64,000 nucleotides of DNA from NCBI GenBank assembly GCA_016716965.1, contig JADJUP010000005.1:118234-182233 (forward strand), given 5' to 3'. The position numbers and the translations under genes were made by a program. Below the pieces are notes generated by a model. It searched no databases. It saw only the letters and a program-made list of their open reading frames with translations, and had not been told where the DNA came from. This document shows, piece after piece, positions 28,338 through 38,067 of the stretch (position 1 is the stretch's first letter; each line of letters begins with the position of its first letter). The DNA is from Sulfuritalea sp. GTDB taxonomy: Bacteria; Pseudomonadota; Gammaproteobacteria; Burkholderiales; Rhodocyclaceae.

Positions 28338-29969
28338 ATGACTCCGGCCATGAATGCCGCCTGGCAAACCCTGGCGCGGGCCGCCGAGGCCGGCCGCGCG
28401 ACTCCGCTGCGCGACCTGTTCGCGGCCGACCCGGGGCGCTTCGCCCGTCTGTCCATCACCTGGAACCACTGGCTGCTGGATGTCTCCAAGCAGCGCGTCG
28501 ATGCCCAAAGCATGGACCTGCTGCATGCGCTCTGGCACGCTGCCGACGTGCCGGCGTGGATTGCGCGCATGCGTGCCGGCGAGGACATCAACCACACCGA
28601 GGGCCGCGCCGCGCTGCACATCGCCCTGCGCCATCCGGCGGGCAAGGGCGCGCTGCTGCACCACGGACAGGACGTAATGCCGGCCGTGCATGCCGAGCTG
28701 GAAAAGATGCGCGCCTTCTGTGCCGCGATCCACGGCCGCCACTGGCGCGGCACCACCGGCGAGCCGATCAGCGACATCGTGAACATCGGCATCGGCGGCT
28801 CCGACCTCGGCCCGCGCATGGCCACCCAGGCGCTGGCGGCCTTCCACCAGCCCGGCCTGCGCGTGCATTACGTGGCCAACCTCGACGGCGCCGACCTCGC
28901 CACTACGCTCTCGACGCTGCAGCCGCGCACCACCCTGTTCGTCATCGCCAGCAAGACCTTCACCACCCAGGAAACCATGCAGAATGCCGCCTCGGCCCGC
29001 ACCTGGCTGGTGCAGGCGCTGGGCGAGGCGGCCGTCGCCCGCCACTTCGTCGCCGTGTCGACCAACCTCGCCGAAGTGGCGCGCTTCGGCATCGATCCGG
29101 AAAACGCCTTCGCCTTCTGGGACTGGGTGGGTGGGCGCTATTCGCTGTGGTCCGCCATCGGGCTGCCGCTGGCACTGGCCGTCGGCTTCGAGAATTTCAG
29201 TCGCCTGCTGGCCGGCGCGCACGCGATGGACGAGCACTTCTTCACCGCGCCGCCCGCCGAGAACCTGCCGGGCACGCTGGCCTTGCTGGAAGTCTGGAAC
29301 AGCAATTTCCTCGGTGCCGGCAACCGCGCCCTGCTGCCTTACAGCCAGTCGCTGGGCCTCCTGCCGCGCTACCTGCAGCAACTCGAAATGGAATCCAACG
29401 GCAAGCCGGTGAACCGCCAGGGCCAGGCCCTCGACCACTCCGTGGCGCCCATCCTCTGGGGCGAACCCGGCACCAACGGCCAGCACGCCTTCTATCAGTT
29501 GATCCACCAGGGCGGGCGCCTGGTGCCCTGCGAATTCATCGTCTGCCAGCAGCCCGACTTCGCCCTGCCCGGGCACCACGAAAAGCTGCTCGCCAACTGC
29601 TTCGCGCAGGGCGAGGCGCTGATGCGCGGCAAGACGCTGGCGGAAACCACCGCCGAACTCTTGGCCGCCGGCATGCCCGCCGACAAGGCCGCCGCGCTGG
29701 CGCCCTACCGCAGCTTCGCCGGCAACCAGCCCTCCACCACGCTGCTGCTGCCGCGCCTCGACCCGCACACGCTGGGCGCGCTGCTGGCGCTCTACGAACA
29801 CAAGGTCTTCGTCGAAAGCATCATCTGGAACATCAATCCCTTCGACCAGTGGGGCGTCGAATACGGCAAGCAGCTCGCCAACCGCCTGCTGCCGATCATC
29901 GAAGGCAAGGCATCTGCCGCAGAACTCGACAGCTCCACGGCCGGACTGATCGCCGCCTGCAAGTCATGA
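28338..29969 (+). CDS. pgi: Glucose-6-phosphate isomerase
   Basis: Interconverts glucose-6-P and fructose-6-P; 543 residues, normal length. Signatures: [57 protein letters not shown], catalytic Glu in [16 protein letters not shown], His in [15 protein letters not shown], and the late Lys in [11 protein letters not shown]. Ribosome site GGAG lies just before ATG 28338. It sits between glgP and glgA, connecting glycogen turnover to central metabolism. A long inverted repeat follows the stop. Confidence 0.97.
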   Translation: MTPAMNAAWQTLARAAEAGRATPLRDLFAADPGRFARLSITWNHWLLDVSKQRVDAQSMDLLHALWHAADVPAWIARMRAGEDINHTEGRAALHIALRHPAGKGALLHHGQDVMPAVHAELEKMRAFCAAIHGRHWRGTTGEPISDIVNIGIGGSDLGPRMATQALAAFHQPGLRVHYVANLDGADLATTLSTLQPRTTLFVIASKTFTTQETMQNAASARTWLVQALGEAAVARHFVAVSTNLAEVARFGIDPENAFAFWDWVGGRYSLWSAIGLPLALAVGFENFSRLLAGAHAMDEHFFTAPPAENLPGTLALLEVWNSNFLGAGNRALLPYSQSLGLLPRYLQQLEMESNGKPVNRQGQALDHSVAPILWGEPGTNGQHAFYQLIHQGGRLVPCEFIVCQQPDFALPGHHEKLLANCFAQGEALMRGKTLAETTAELLAAGMPADKAAALAPYRSFAGNQPSTTLLLPRLDPHTLGALLALYEHKVFVESIIWNINPFDQWGVEYGKQLANRLLPIIEGKASAAELDSSTAGLIAACKS

Positions 29970-29984
29970 ACCAAAGAACCTCGA

Positions 29985-30131
29985 TTCAATCCGCAGATGA
30001 CGCAGATTTTGCAGATTCCGCTCAGGGAGTAATTGGGTGGCAGGCGCCCATGGATCGCCCAACAGGTGATCCGACCTATCCAGGTATTGCCCCGACTCAT
30101 CTGCGTCAATCTGCGAAATCTGCGAATCAGA
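29985..30131. repeat. CGCAGATT inverted-repeat element between pgi and glgA
   Basis: Left arm at 29985-30020 (CAATCCGCAGATGACGCAG, then ATTTTGCAGATT), right arm at 30094-30131 as the reverse complement (CATCTGCGTCAATCTGCG, then AAATCTGCG), with about 75 bp between. The arms are built from 8-9-bp CGCAGATT units. The same element occurs at 41296-41382 with a shorter spacer. It ends only 14 bp before the glgA ATG, so the transcript would carry a large stem there. Confidence 0.8.
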
Positions 30132-30144
30132 TGCTTTTTGCGGG

Positions 30145-31575
30145 ATGAAGGTCCTTTTCGCCACCTCCGAGCTCGCTCCCTGGGTCAAGACCGGCGGCCT
30201 CGGCGACGTCGCCGGGTCGCTGCCGGCGGCGCTGCGCGCGCAGGGCATCGACGTGCGCGTACTGGTGCCGGCCTATCCGGCGCTGGTGCAGGCCTTTCCC
30301 GACGCGGTCGAAATCGCCCGCCCGCACTGGCTCGGCGGCCTGCTGCCGACGCCGGGCCTGAAGCAGGCCGCGATGCCCGACGGCACGCCGCTGCTGCTGC
30401 TCGACTACCCGCATTATTTCGACCGTCCGGGCAACCCCTACCTCGGCCCCGAGGGACGCGACTGGCTCGACAACCATTTGCGCTTCGGCCTCCTGTCGCG
30501 GGTCGCCGCCTGGATCGGGTCCGAAGCCAGCACGCTGGACTGGCAGCCCGATGTCATCCACTGCAACGACTGGCAGACCGGGCTGGCGCCGGCCTACCTG
30601 CAGTTCCTCCCCGGGCGGCTGGCGAAGTCGCTGCTCACCGTGCACAACCTGGCCTTCCAGGGCCTGTTCGACCACGCCTCGCTGTTCGAACTGGGCCTGC
30701 CCGACGCCTCGTGGAACCTGAATGGCGTCGAGTACTACGGCTACCTGTCCTTCCTCAAGGCCGGCCTGCAACTGGCGGACGCCATCAGCACGGTCAGCCC
30801 GAGCTACGCCCGCGAGATCCAGACCGATGCCGAAGGCATGGGCATGGCCGGCCTGCTGCGCCATCGCGCGGCGCGGCTCTCGGGCATCCTCAACGGCATC
30901 GACACCGAGGCCTGGAACCCGGCGACCGACCACCACCTGCCGCATCACTACGGCCCGCGCCGGCTGGAGGAAAAGGCCGTCAACAAGGCCAGGCTGCAGG
31001 AGGAAGTCGGCCTCGAGGTGCGCGACGACCTGCCCTTGCTGGCGGTCGTCAGCCGCCTCACCGAACAGAAGGGACTCGACCTGCTGCTGCAGATCACGCC
31101 GCAGGCGCTCGAGCTGCCGGCGCAACTGGTGATCCTCGGCAGCGGCGACCGCGCCATGGAGCACGCCTTCGCCAGCCTCGCCCACCGCCATCCCGGCCAA
31201 TGCGCGGTGCGCATCGGCTTCGACGAGGGCTTCGCCCATCGCATCGAGGCCGGCGCCGACATCTTCCTCATGCCGTCGCGTTTCGAGCCCTGCGGCCTCA
31301 ACCAGATGTACAGCCTGCGCTACGGCACGCCGCCCGTGGTGCGCGCCACCGGCGGCCTGGCCGACACCGTGGTCGACGCGGCCGACCAGAAGCACGGCAA
31401 CGGTTTCGTCTTCGGCCCGCCCACGGCCGCGGCCCTGCTCGACGCCGCGCAACGCGCCACCACGGCCTGGCGCGATCCCGCGCTCTGGCGCCGCCTGCAG
31501 AAGCACGGCATGGCCCGTGATTCGAGCTGGGCCACCGCCGCGCGCCACTATGCCGACCTGTACCGCAGCCTGTAA
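30145..31575 (+). CDS. glgA: Glycogen synthase GlgA
   Basis: GT5 ADP-glucose-dependent glycogen synthase, 476 residues, the same size as the E. coli enzyme. The substrate-binding KTGGLGDV block has its Lys at residue 15. Other blocks: VIHCNDWQTGLAP, LTVHNLAFQGLFDH, AVVSRLTEQKGLDLLL, and the C-terminal GADIFLMPSRFEPCGLNQMYSLRYGTPPVV with the acceptor-site Glu and Cys. It lies at the end of the glycogen run, immediately after the inverted repeat; no good ribosome site is visible ahead of ATG 30145, which may mean weak or structure-dependent initiation. Confidence 0.96.
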   Translation: MKVLFATSELAPWVKTGGLGDVAGSLPAALRAQGIDVRVLVPAYPALVQAFPDAVEIARPHWLGGLLPTPGLKQAAMPDGTPLLLLDYPHYFDRPGNPYLGPEGRDWLDNHLRFGLLSRVAAWIGSEASTLDWQPDVIHCNDWQTGLAPAYLQFLPGRLAKSLLTVHNLAFQGLFDHASLFELGLPDASWNLNGVEYYGYLSFLKAGLQLADAISTVSPSYAREIQTDAEGMGMAGLLRHRAARLSGILNGIDTEAWNPATDHHLPHHYGPRRLEEKAVNKARLQEEVGLEVRDDLPLLAVVSRLTEQKGLDLLLQITPQALELPAQLVILGSGDRAMEHAFASLAHRHPGQCAVRIGFDEGFAHRIEAGADIFLMPSRFEPCGLNQMYSLRYGTPPVVRATGGLADTVVDAADQKHGNGFVFGPPTAAALLDAAQRATTAWRDPALWRRLQKHGMARDSSWATAARHYADLYRSL

Positions 31576-31584
31576 TCGCACACC

Positions 31585-32082
31585 ATGCCGAAACCGATAC
31601 TCAGCCTGATCGCCGCCATCGCCAGGAACGGCGTGATCGGCATCGACAATCGCCTGCCCTGGCACCTGCCGGCCGACCTCAGGCATTTCAAGGAACTGAC
31701 CACCGGCCACACCGTGATCATGGGTCGCAAGACCTGGGAATCGCTGCCCGGGAAGTTCCGCCCGCTGCCGGGCCGGCGCAACATCGTCGTCACGCGCAAC
31801 GCCGCGTTTCGCGCCGAGGGCGCTGTTGTCGCCGCCTCGCTGCCGGCGGCGGTGGCACTGGCCGAAAGCGGCGTAGCCTTCGTCATCGGCGGTGCCGAGC
31901 TCTATGCCGCCGCACTACCGCTGGCCGACCGGCTCGACCTCACCGAGATCGACGCCGACTACGCGGGCGACACGCACTTTCCCGAGCGCGACCCCAATCA
32001 GTGGCGCGAAACGGCGCGCGAAGCGCAGACCGACGAGGCCGGGCTGCGCCACGCCTTCGTCAGCTACGAACGCATCCGCTAA
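31585..32082 (+). CDS. folA: Dihydrofolate reductase FolA
   Basis: Reduces dihydrofolate with NADPH; 165 residues. Signatures: LIAAIARNGVIGIDNRLPWHLPADLRHFK (with the catalytic acid Asp after LPA), HTVIMGRKTWESLP (NADPH binding), RRNIVVTRN, and FVIGGAELYAAAL. It starts nine bases after glgA and may share its transcript. The 3' end is intact, but 25 bp beyond the stop the sequence enters the poly-G tract. Confidence 0.95.
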   Translation: MPKPILSLIAAIARNGVIGIDNRLPWHLPADLRHFKELTTGHTVIMGRKTWESLPGKFRPLPGRRNIVVTRNAAFRAEGAVVAASLPAAVALAESGVAFVIGGAELYAAALPLADRLDLTEIDADYAGDTHFPERDPNQWRETAREAQTDEAGLRHAFVSYERIR

Positions 32083-32104
32083 CCGCGATCCGCCAGGCCC
32101 CGAG

Positions 32105-32215
32105 CCGCGGGGGGGGGGGGGCGGGGGGGGGGCCCCTGCGTTGGGGGGGGCGCCGGGGGGGGGGAGCCCGCGGGGGGGGGGGGGGGGGGGAGAAGGGGGG
32201 GGGGGGGCTGGGGTT
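32105..32215. repeat. Poly-G low-complexity tract, probable sequence artefact
   Basis: About 110 bp made of G runs of up to 20, broken by GCCCCTGCG, CGCCGG, AGCCCGCG and AGAAG. No natural gene or promoter can be read here. The pattern fits either base-calling failure in a C/G-rich hairpin element like those at 13397 and 47816, or an unresolved assembly join. The region 32216-32377 downstream holds no convincing gene. Confidence 0.7.
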
Positions 32216-32377
32216 TCCTGGTGTGCCAAGCCGGTAGCCAAACGGGCCAGAGCTACTTGTCGCTTCATTTCGCGGCTGATCTCTGAGTTCTCGAAATTCG
32301 GGTTCCTGCTACTCAATTTGTGCCGGTCACGAATCCACTTCGTCACTGGAAAACAGATGCCGGGAAGTTACACCGAC

Positions 32378-32773
32378 TCATGTCGCTCCGGTTTGCTGAA
32401 ACAGCTCATTGAACCCCACACAATCCGTCGCAGAACATCCGTAAGTATTTGTTTCGGATGCACTGCATAGGCCACCAAGGTTATCTGCCAGAAAATGGCA
32501 CTCGGTGAATGAGCACTCAACAAAACGGCAACCGGAAAACGCGGTCCCGCGAAACGTACAGCCTACGAATTTGCAGCCGACAAACAATGCCAGATTGAAG
32601 ATGCCCCAATACCATTTGAAATCCTGGAAAGTACACGAAAGAAAGACTCCATCTGAGTCTCCGCCCTCCAGTTGGGCCGTTTCGAAGTGGCAGTAACGAA
32701 AGATCTCGTCGCTTTCGGCAAGAGCCTTCCTGACATCCTCCGACGTAGCGAAGGTTTCGCCTTCCCTCGTCAT
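32378..32773 (-). CDS. Pentapeptide-repeat protein
   Basis: A 131-residue protein with tandem five-residue repeats of the A(D/N)LxF style rich in Cys and Phe: CHFETAQLEG, FLSCTFQDFKWYW, FVGCKFVGCTFRGTAF, SGCRFVECSFTECHF. Such repeats form a right-handed quadrilateral beta-helix. The start is ATG 32773 (MTREGETFATSEDV). No signal peptide. Similar short pentapeptide proteins occur near toxin-immunity loci, but no toxin is visible here. Function unknown. Base composition is lower in GC than the neighbours, consistent with acquired DNA. Confidence 0.75.
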   Translation of the reverse strand: MTREGETFATSEDVRKALAESDEIFRYCHFETAQLEGGDSDGVFLSCTFQDFKWYWGIFNLALFVGCKFVGCTFRGTAFSGCRFVECSFTECHFLADNLGGLCSASETNTYGCSATDCVGFNELFQQTGAT

Positions 32774-32871
32774 ATGAACCTCAACGTGCAGGCGCGCGGC
32801 GTGGCGCGGCGGCTTCGCGCAACGCCCGGCGACTGAAGGGAACCTGGCCGTCCGCAAGGCACGATCGCGAC

Positions 32872-33273
32872 TTACTCGATTCGAGAAAGCTCGTCATGGA
32901 TGTGAGCCTGGAGTTGGGCCGCAGGAACAATTGCGCCACGAAGCATGGGGGTGGGAAAGACCGCGACCAGAACGCCCTCTGCAGCCATGTCCGGCAGCCA
33001 CGAATCAATGAAGTCATGCACCTCAATCGCGGCAGGAAAATTGCCGCTCCATTCGCCGAGTGCGCAAGCGGCCGCGTAGTCCGGATGGGGCCAGACCGGA
33101 AACGCGGACGTGCCACTCTCGTCACCTGCAGCAACCCAGCCGCCTTCATTTCGCAGGCCCCAGACGCTTTGCCAATCGGCGACACGGCTTACGAAATGCC
33201 TGTACCGATCCGGTCCGGGGAGCTTGGACACGGCAGCAAACTGTTGCGGGGAAAGGGTGTAGGGCGAAGGCAT
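32872..33273 (-). CDS. DUF2750 protein
   Basis: A 133-residue soluble protein. The core RYRHFVSRVADWQSVWGL, GWVAAGDESG, FPVWPHPDYAAACALGEWSG and VLVAVFPTPM is the DUF2750 family. No enzyme motif is evident and no function is known; members often sit in accessory clusters with other small orphan genes. It lies 98 bp upstream of the pentapeptide gene on the same strand. Confidence 0.8.
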   Translation of the reverse strand: MPSPYTLSPQQFAAVSKLPGPDRYRHFVSRVADWQSVWGLRNEGGWVAAGDESGTSAFPVWPHPDYAAACALGEWSGNFPAAIEVHDFIDSWLPDMAAEGVLVAVFPTPMLRGAIVPAAQLQAHIHDELSRIE

Positions 33274-33431
33274 GCGCGGTCCGAGGAAGCTGTGGAAAGG
33301 TGCTTTTCACCCCGCATTCTGCTGTGAACCAAACGGGATATCAAGCGACATGCCGGCACCTTGGAACTTGGGCCAAAGCGGGAATCGCCGTTCCAGCAGC
33401 GTCGACCGCAGCGCGGCCACCGACACGCCGC

Positions 33432-34271
33432 TCAACGCAGCGGCCAGATCGTCGCGAACAGTTCGGGCAAGGTTTGGGCGGCGGGGGCGCCGATGCTGGC
33501 GTGGCAATGCGCGGCCAGCGCCGTCGGCACCGGATTGACCTCGACCACCCGCGCCCCCCTGTGCAGCGCCCGCCAGGGCAGGCTGGCCGCCGGCTCCACT
33601 TCCAGCGACGCGCCGACCGCGATCAAGGCATCGCACCCTTCGACGGCGTTCCATGCCGCCTCCAGCATCTCGATCGCCAGCGGCTCGCCGAACCACACCA
33701 CGTCGGGCCGCAGCAGGGCACCGCAACCGGGACAACGCGGCACGCTCCCGGCGCGCAGCTCGATGGCCCGCAGATCGGCGCGTTCCGCCCAGGGGTCACA
33801 TTGCTCCCACACGGCATAGCCCTCGCATACCGGGCAGATCACCGGCGCCGCTTCGGCGGCGAACGCCGCCTCTTCATCGACAAAGGATTTCAGCCGCAGC
33901 AGGTTGCCATGCAGTTCGATGACCTTCGCGCTGCCGGCGCGCTGGTGCAGGTTGTCGATGTTCTGGGTGACCACCGTCACCTCCAGCCCCGCCCGCTCCA
34001 GAACCGCAATCGCCTCGTGCCCGGCGTTCGGCCGCGCCGCGCGCACCGCCTCGGCCAGATGCACGTGCCAGTCCCACACCCGCTGCGGATCGGCGCGAAA
34101 CGCCCAGGGCGTGGCGATTTCCATCGGGTCGACCTGCGCCCAGAGCCCGGTCAGGCGATCGCGAAAGGTCGGGATGCCACTTTCCGCCGACATGCCGGCG
34201 CCGGTGAACACGACCACGCGCTGCGCGGCCCGCAGATCGGCGAGGAGTGCGTGGTCAAGCATGCTAGCCAT
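33432..34271 (-). CDS. SIR2-family NAD-dependent protein deacylase
   Basis: A 279-residue sirtuin. NAD-binding [17 protein letters not shown], then [12 protein letters not shown] with the Asn/Asp pair, catalytic His in VIELHGNL, zinc Cys pairs CPVC and [14 protein letters not shown], and [15 protein letters not shown]. The motif set is of the deacetylase type, closest to bacterial CobB-like enzymes; the acyl specificity cannot be told. Start at ATG 34271 (MASMLDH) or 34262. It borders the disturbed region, and its substrate is unknown. Confidence 0.9.
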   Translation of the reverse strand: MASMLDHALLADLRAAQRVVVFTGAGMSAESGIPTFRDRLTGLWAQVDPMEIATPWAFRADPQRVWDWHVHLAEAVRAARPNAGHEAIAVLERAGLEVTVVTQNIDNLHQRAGSAKVIELHGNLLRLKSFVDEEAAFAAEAAPVICPVCEGYAVWEQCDPWAERADLRAIELRAGSVPRCPGCGALLRPDVVWFGEPLAIEMLEAAWNAVEGCDALIAVGASLEVEPAASLPWRALHRGARVVEVNPVPTALAAHCHASIGAPAAQTLPELFATIWPLR

Positions 34272-34725
34272 GGCGCGCGCCGTACCGTGAGCGCCGACTT
34301 TTGCGGCGGCTTACGCCAGAGGAGTCGTGGATGTTTCGAGAATTGCTTCGCATCGCTGATCCGTCAATTTCCGGAGTTCAAGTTACTGCAGTTCGCTTCG
34401 TGGCACTCAAGCATCCGCAGCATCGCCGGGGATCGGATGCTGAGAAAGCAAAACAACTCTACCCCCTCTAGTTCCGCCCTACGGTGGCGGGAAGCCGCGA
34501 GTGAAACCTACCATGACGAAGCAGGTCTCGGCTACGGCCGCGGCAGCTACGAGAGAATTCGGCAGCGTGGCGGAGCGGTTTCAGAAAGCCGCTAAAGCGA
34601 CGTCCAACATGGACGGGGCATATTTTGCGAAAGGACCGCCCGCATATATAGTCCGACATCACACCACGTGGGCGCTGGCAACGCTCGTGGCACGAGCAGG
34701 CGCTCGCCAAACACAGGAGAACTGC
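34272..34725. other. 454-bp region without a convincing gene
   Basis: Between sir2 and the hemerythrin gene. It contains dispersed-repeat copy 5 at its left end. A 46-codon ORF (ATG about 34330, MFRELLRIADPS) and an in-frame upstream extension of the hemerythrin ORF are open, but neither has family character or a good ribosome site. The last 20 bp hold the hemerythrin ribosome site. Confidence 0.5.
34279..34304 (-). repeat. Dispersed AAGTCGGCGCC motif downstream-flanking sir2 start (copy 5)
   Basis: On the minus strand GCAAAAGTCGGCGCTCAC then GGTACGGC. Intergenic, just upstream of the sir2 start codon. Confidence 0.65.
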
Positions 34726-35127
34726 ATGGAAATTGTCGAGTGGAGCGATGCGTACAGCGTAGGTAACGTGCTGATGGACGCACATCATCGAGTATTTTTC
34801 CAGATGGTCAAGGAGTTCAGCGAGGCACCGGACCAAGACATGCGGGCTACCATGCAGCAGCAGATCGCCTTTCTGGCCGAATATGTCATCATGCATCTCG
34901 CCGCAGAAGAGTCCCTGATGCGCGAAGCGGGCTACCCCGACATCGACAAGCACAAGGCCCTGCACGATGCCTTTGCGCATAAGGTACATGCCGCCAGGGA
35001 CGCTTTCCCGACCGATCAGGGCTCCGTTTCGGCCGAAGTCATCCTGCAGACGATGCAGGACTGGTTCCTGAACCACATCCGGGACGAAGACCGGAAATAC
35101 GCGCCTTACCTCCGGCACCGCCCTTGA
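34726..35127 (+). CDS. Bacteriohemerythrin
   Basis: A 133-residue oxygen-binding diiron protein. All hemerythrin ligands appear: His in LMDAHHRVFF, His and Glu in EYVIMHLAAEESLM, two His in DKHKALHDAF, and His plus Asp in WFLNHIRDEDRKYAPYL. ATG 34726 has ribosome site AGGAG nine bases upstream; the longer open frame back to 34501 lacks family character. No chemotaxis or signalling domain is fused. A role in oxygen storage or sensing is inferred from the family; neighbours give no clue. Confidence 0.93.
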   Translation: MEIVEWSDAYSVGNVLMDAHHRVFFQMVKEFSEAPDQDMRATMQQQIAFLAEYVIMHLAAEESLMREAGYPDIDKHKALHDAFAHKVHAARDAFPTDQGSVSAEVILQTMQDWFLNHIRDEDRKYAPYLRHRP

Positions 35128-35148
35128 ACCAGCGACGCCTGCGGCCCC

Positions 35149-37389
35149 TCAGTTTGCGACGCAATCCACGTAATAGCGCACCGCGCCGTTGCTGCCGTCC
35201 TTGACCAGGCCGTGGATGTCGGTCTCGAAGCCGGGGAATTTTTCGTTGAACTCTCTGGCGAATTGCAGGTAGCGGACGATCGTGGCGTTGAACTGCTCGC
35301 CCGGGATCAGCAGCGGTATGCCCGGCGGGTAGGGCGTCAGCAGCACAGCGGTGACGCGGCCTTCCAGTTCATCGATCGGCACGCGGTCGATCTCGCGGTG
35401 GGCCATTTTGGCGAAGGCATCGGCCGGCCGCATCGCCGGCACCATGTTGGACAGGTACATTTCGGTGGTCAGGCGGGCGATGTCGCGCGCCTTATATACC
35501 TCATGGATCTGGGTGCACAAGTCCTTGAGGCCGACGCGCTCGTAACGCGGATGCTTGGCGACGAATTCGGGCAGCACCTTCCATAGCGGATGGTTGCGGT
35601 CGTAGTCGTCCTTGAACTGCTGCAGGGCGGTGACCAGCGTGTTCCAGCGGCCCTTGGTGATGCCGATGGTGAACATGATGAAGAAGGAGTAGAGGCCGCA
35701 CTTCTCGACGATGACGCCGTGCTCGGCGAGGTACTTGGTGACGATTGCCGCCGGAATGCCGTTGGCGTCGGAAAAGTCGCCTTCCACATCGAGGCCCGGG
35801 GTGATGACCGTGGCCTTGATCGGGTCGAGCAGGTTGAAGCCCTTGGCCAGCTTGCCGAAGCCGTGCCAGCGTTCGCCGGGCTTGAGCATCCAGGCCTCGC
35901 GCTCCTCGATGCCTTCTTCCGACAGGTCCTTCGGTCCCCAGACCTGGAACCACCAGTCGGCGCCCCATTCCTTGTCCACCTTGCGCATGGCGCGGCGGAA
36001 ATCCAGCGCCTCCATGATCGATTCCTCGACCAGCGCCTTGCCGCCCGGCTCTTCCATCATGGCGGCTGCCACGTCGCAGGAGGCGATGATCGAGTACTGC
36101 GGCGAGGTCGAGGTGTGCATCAGATAGGCCTCGTTGAACACGTCGCGGTCGAGCTTGTTGTGCTCGGCGTCCTGCACCAGGATCTGCGAGGCCTGCGAAA
36201 GGCCGGCCAGCAGCTTGTGGGTGGACTGCGTGGAGAAGATCATGGATTCCTTGCAGCGCGGACGGTCGGCGCCGATGGCGTGGTAGTCGCCGTAGAAATC
36301 GTGGAAGGCCGCGTGCGGCAGCCAGGCTTCGTCGAAATGCAGGGTGTCGATCTTGCCGTCGAGCTCCTCCTTGATGTCCTCGACGTTGTAGAGGATGCCG
36401 TCATAGGTGCTCTGGGTGATGGTCAACACCCGCGGCTTACCCTTGACCTGGCTGGCGAAGGGATGGGCGGCGATCTTCTTCTGGATGTTCTTCCAGCGGA
36501 ACTCTTCCTTCGGGATCGGGCCGATGATGCCGTAGTTGTTGCGCGTCGGCATCAGGAACACCGGGATCGCGCCTGTCATCATGATGGCGTGGAGGATGGA
36601 CTTGTGGCAGTTGCGGTCGACAATGACGACGTCGCCCGGTGCCACCGTCGAGTGCCAGACGATCTTGTTCGAGGTCGAGGTGCCGTTGGTGACGAAGAAC
36701 AGGTGGTCGCTGTTGAAGATGCGCGCGGCATTGCGCTCGGAGGCCGCCACCGGGCCGGTGTGGTCGAGCAGCTGGCCGAGTTCCTCGACGGCGTTGCAGA
36801 CGTCGGCGCGCAGCATGTTCTCGCCGAAGAACTGGTGGAACATCTGGCCCACCGGGCTCTTGAGGAAGGCGACGCCGCCGGAATGGCCCGGGCAGTGCCA
36901 GGAATACGAGCCGTCGGCCGCGTAATGCACCAGGGCGCGGAAGAAGGGCGGCGGCAGCGAATCCATGTAGGCCTTGGCCTCGCGCACGACGTGGCGGGCG
37001 ATGAATTCCGGCGTGTCCTCGTACATGTGGATGAAGCCGTGCAACTCGCGCAGGATGTCGTTGGGGATGTGGCGGCTGGTGCGCGTCTCGCCGTGCAGGA
37101 AGATCGGGATCTCGGCGTTCTTGTAACGAATCTGCTCGACGAAGGCCCGCAGCTCGGCGATGGTCTCCTTTTCGCGATTGGCCAGTTCCTCGTCATCGAT
37201 CGAGAGGATGAAGGCCGAGGCGCGGCTCTGCTGCTGGGCGAACGAGGAAAGGTCGCCGTAGCTGGTGACCCCCAGCACGTCCATGCCTTCCTTTTCTATG
37301 GCGTCGGCCAGGGCGCGGATGCCGAGGCCCGAGGCGTTCTCGGAACGGAAGTCCTCGTCGATGATGATGATCGGGAAATGGAAGCGCAT
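35149..37389 (-). CDS. Arg/Lys/Orn decarboxylase (PLP, fold type I)
   Basis: A 746-residue biodegradative-type amino acid decarboxylase, about the size of inducible E. coli AdiA/CadA. N-terminal receiver-like wing domain (residues 1-130), then the PLP core: PGHSGGVAFLKSPVG, FVTNGTSTSNKIVWHSTV, LHFDEAWLPHAAFH, and the PLP Lys in STQSTHKLLAGLSQAS. The C-terminal domain has TPYPPGIPLLIPGE. Which of Arg, Lys or Orn is used cannot be decided; arginine is the commonest annotation for betaproteobacterial members. Ribosome site AGGAGC precedes the ATG. A terminator of the upstream dcd gene sits in the 72-bp gap. Confidence 0.93.
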   Translation of the reverse strand: MRFHFPIIIIDEDFRSENASGLGIRALADAIEKEGMDVLGVTSYGDLSSFAQQQSRASAFILSIDDEELANREKETIAELRAFVEQIRYKNAEIPIFLHGETRTSRHIPNDILRELHGFIHMYEDTPEFIARHVVREAKAYMDSLPPPFFRALVHYAADGSYSWHCPGHSGGVAFLKSPVGQMFHQFFGENMLRADVCNAVEELGQLLDHTGPVAASERNAARIFNSDHLFFVTNGTSTSNKIVWHSTVAPGDVVIVDRNCHKSILHAIMMTGAIPVFLMPTRNNYGIIGPIPKEEFRWKNIQKKIAAHPFASQVKGKPRVLTITQSTYDGILYNVEDIKEELDGKIDTLHFDEAWLPHAAFHDFYGDYHAIGADRPRCKESMIFSTQSTHKLLAGLSQASQILVQDAEHNKLDRDVFNEAYLMHTSTSPQYSIIASCDVAAAMMEEPGGKALVEESIMEALDFRRAMRKVDKEWGADWWFQVWGPKDLSEEGIEEREAWMLKPGERWHGFGKLAKGFNLLDPIKATVITPGLDVEGDFSDANGIPAAIVTKYLAEHGVIVEKCGLYSFFIMFTIGITKGRWNTLVTALQQFKDDYDRNHPLWKVLPEFVAKHPRYERVGLKDLCTQIHEVYKARDIARLTTEMYLSNMVPAMRPADAFAKMAHREIDRVPIDELEGRVTAVLLTPYPPGIPLLIPGEQFNATIVRYLQFAREFNEKFPGFETDIHGLVKDGSNGAVRYYVDCVAN

Positions 37390-37399
37390 GGCTGCTCCT

Positions 37400-37429
37400 G
37401 AAAAGCAAAGACCCGCCGACGGGCGGGTC
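37400..37429 (-). terminator. Intrinsic terminator downstream of dcd
   Basis: On the minus strand GACCCGCC-CGT-style stem (8 bp, GACCCGCC with GGCGGGTC) is followed by TTTGCTTTT. It lies 33 bp after the dcd stop and before the decarboxylase ribosome site, so the two genes are probably separate units. Confidence 0.75.
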
Positions 37430-37461
37430 GCAGTATGGAGGGACTCGGTTACCGCTAGGTG

Positions 37462-38028
<567 letters not shown>

Positions 38029-38067
38029 GGTTCATCCGGGGAAAGTTGGCTAAGGGACTTACGGAAC

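Noticed and set aside
33307..33431. Open frame ending SLDIPFGSQQNAG downstream of sir2
   Set aside because: It looks like a coding remnant but has no start of its own apart from shadow sequence in sir2; not called as a gene.
34330..34470. A 46-codon ORF between sir2 and hemerythrin
   Set aside because: No ribosome site, no recognisable family, and region otherwise non-coding.
34501..34725. In-frame N-terminal extension of the hemerythrin gene
   Set aside because: The extension has no conserved character, and a good ribosome site precedes ATG 34726.
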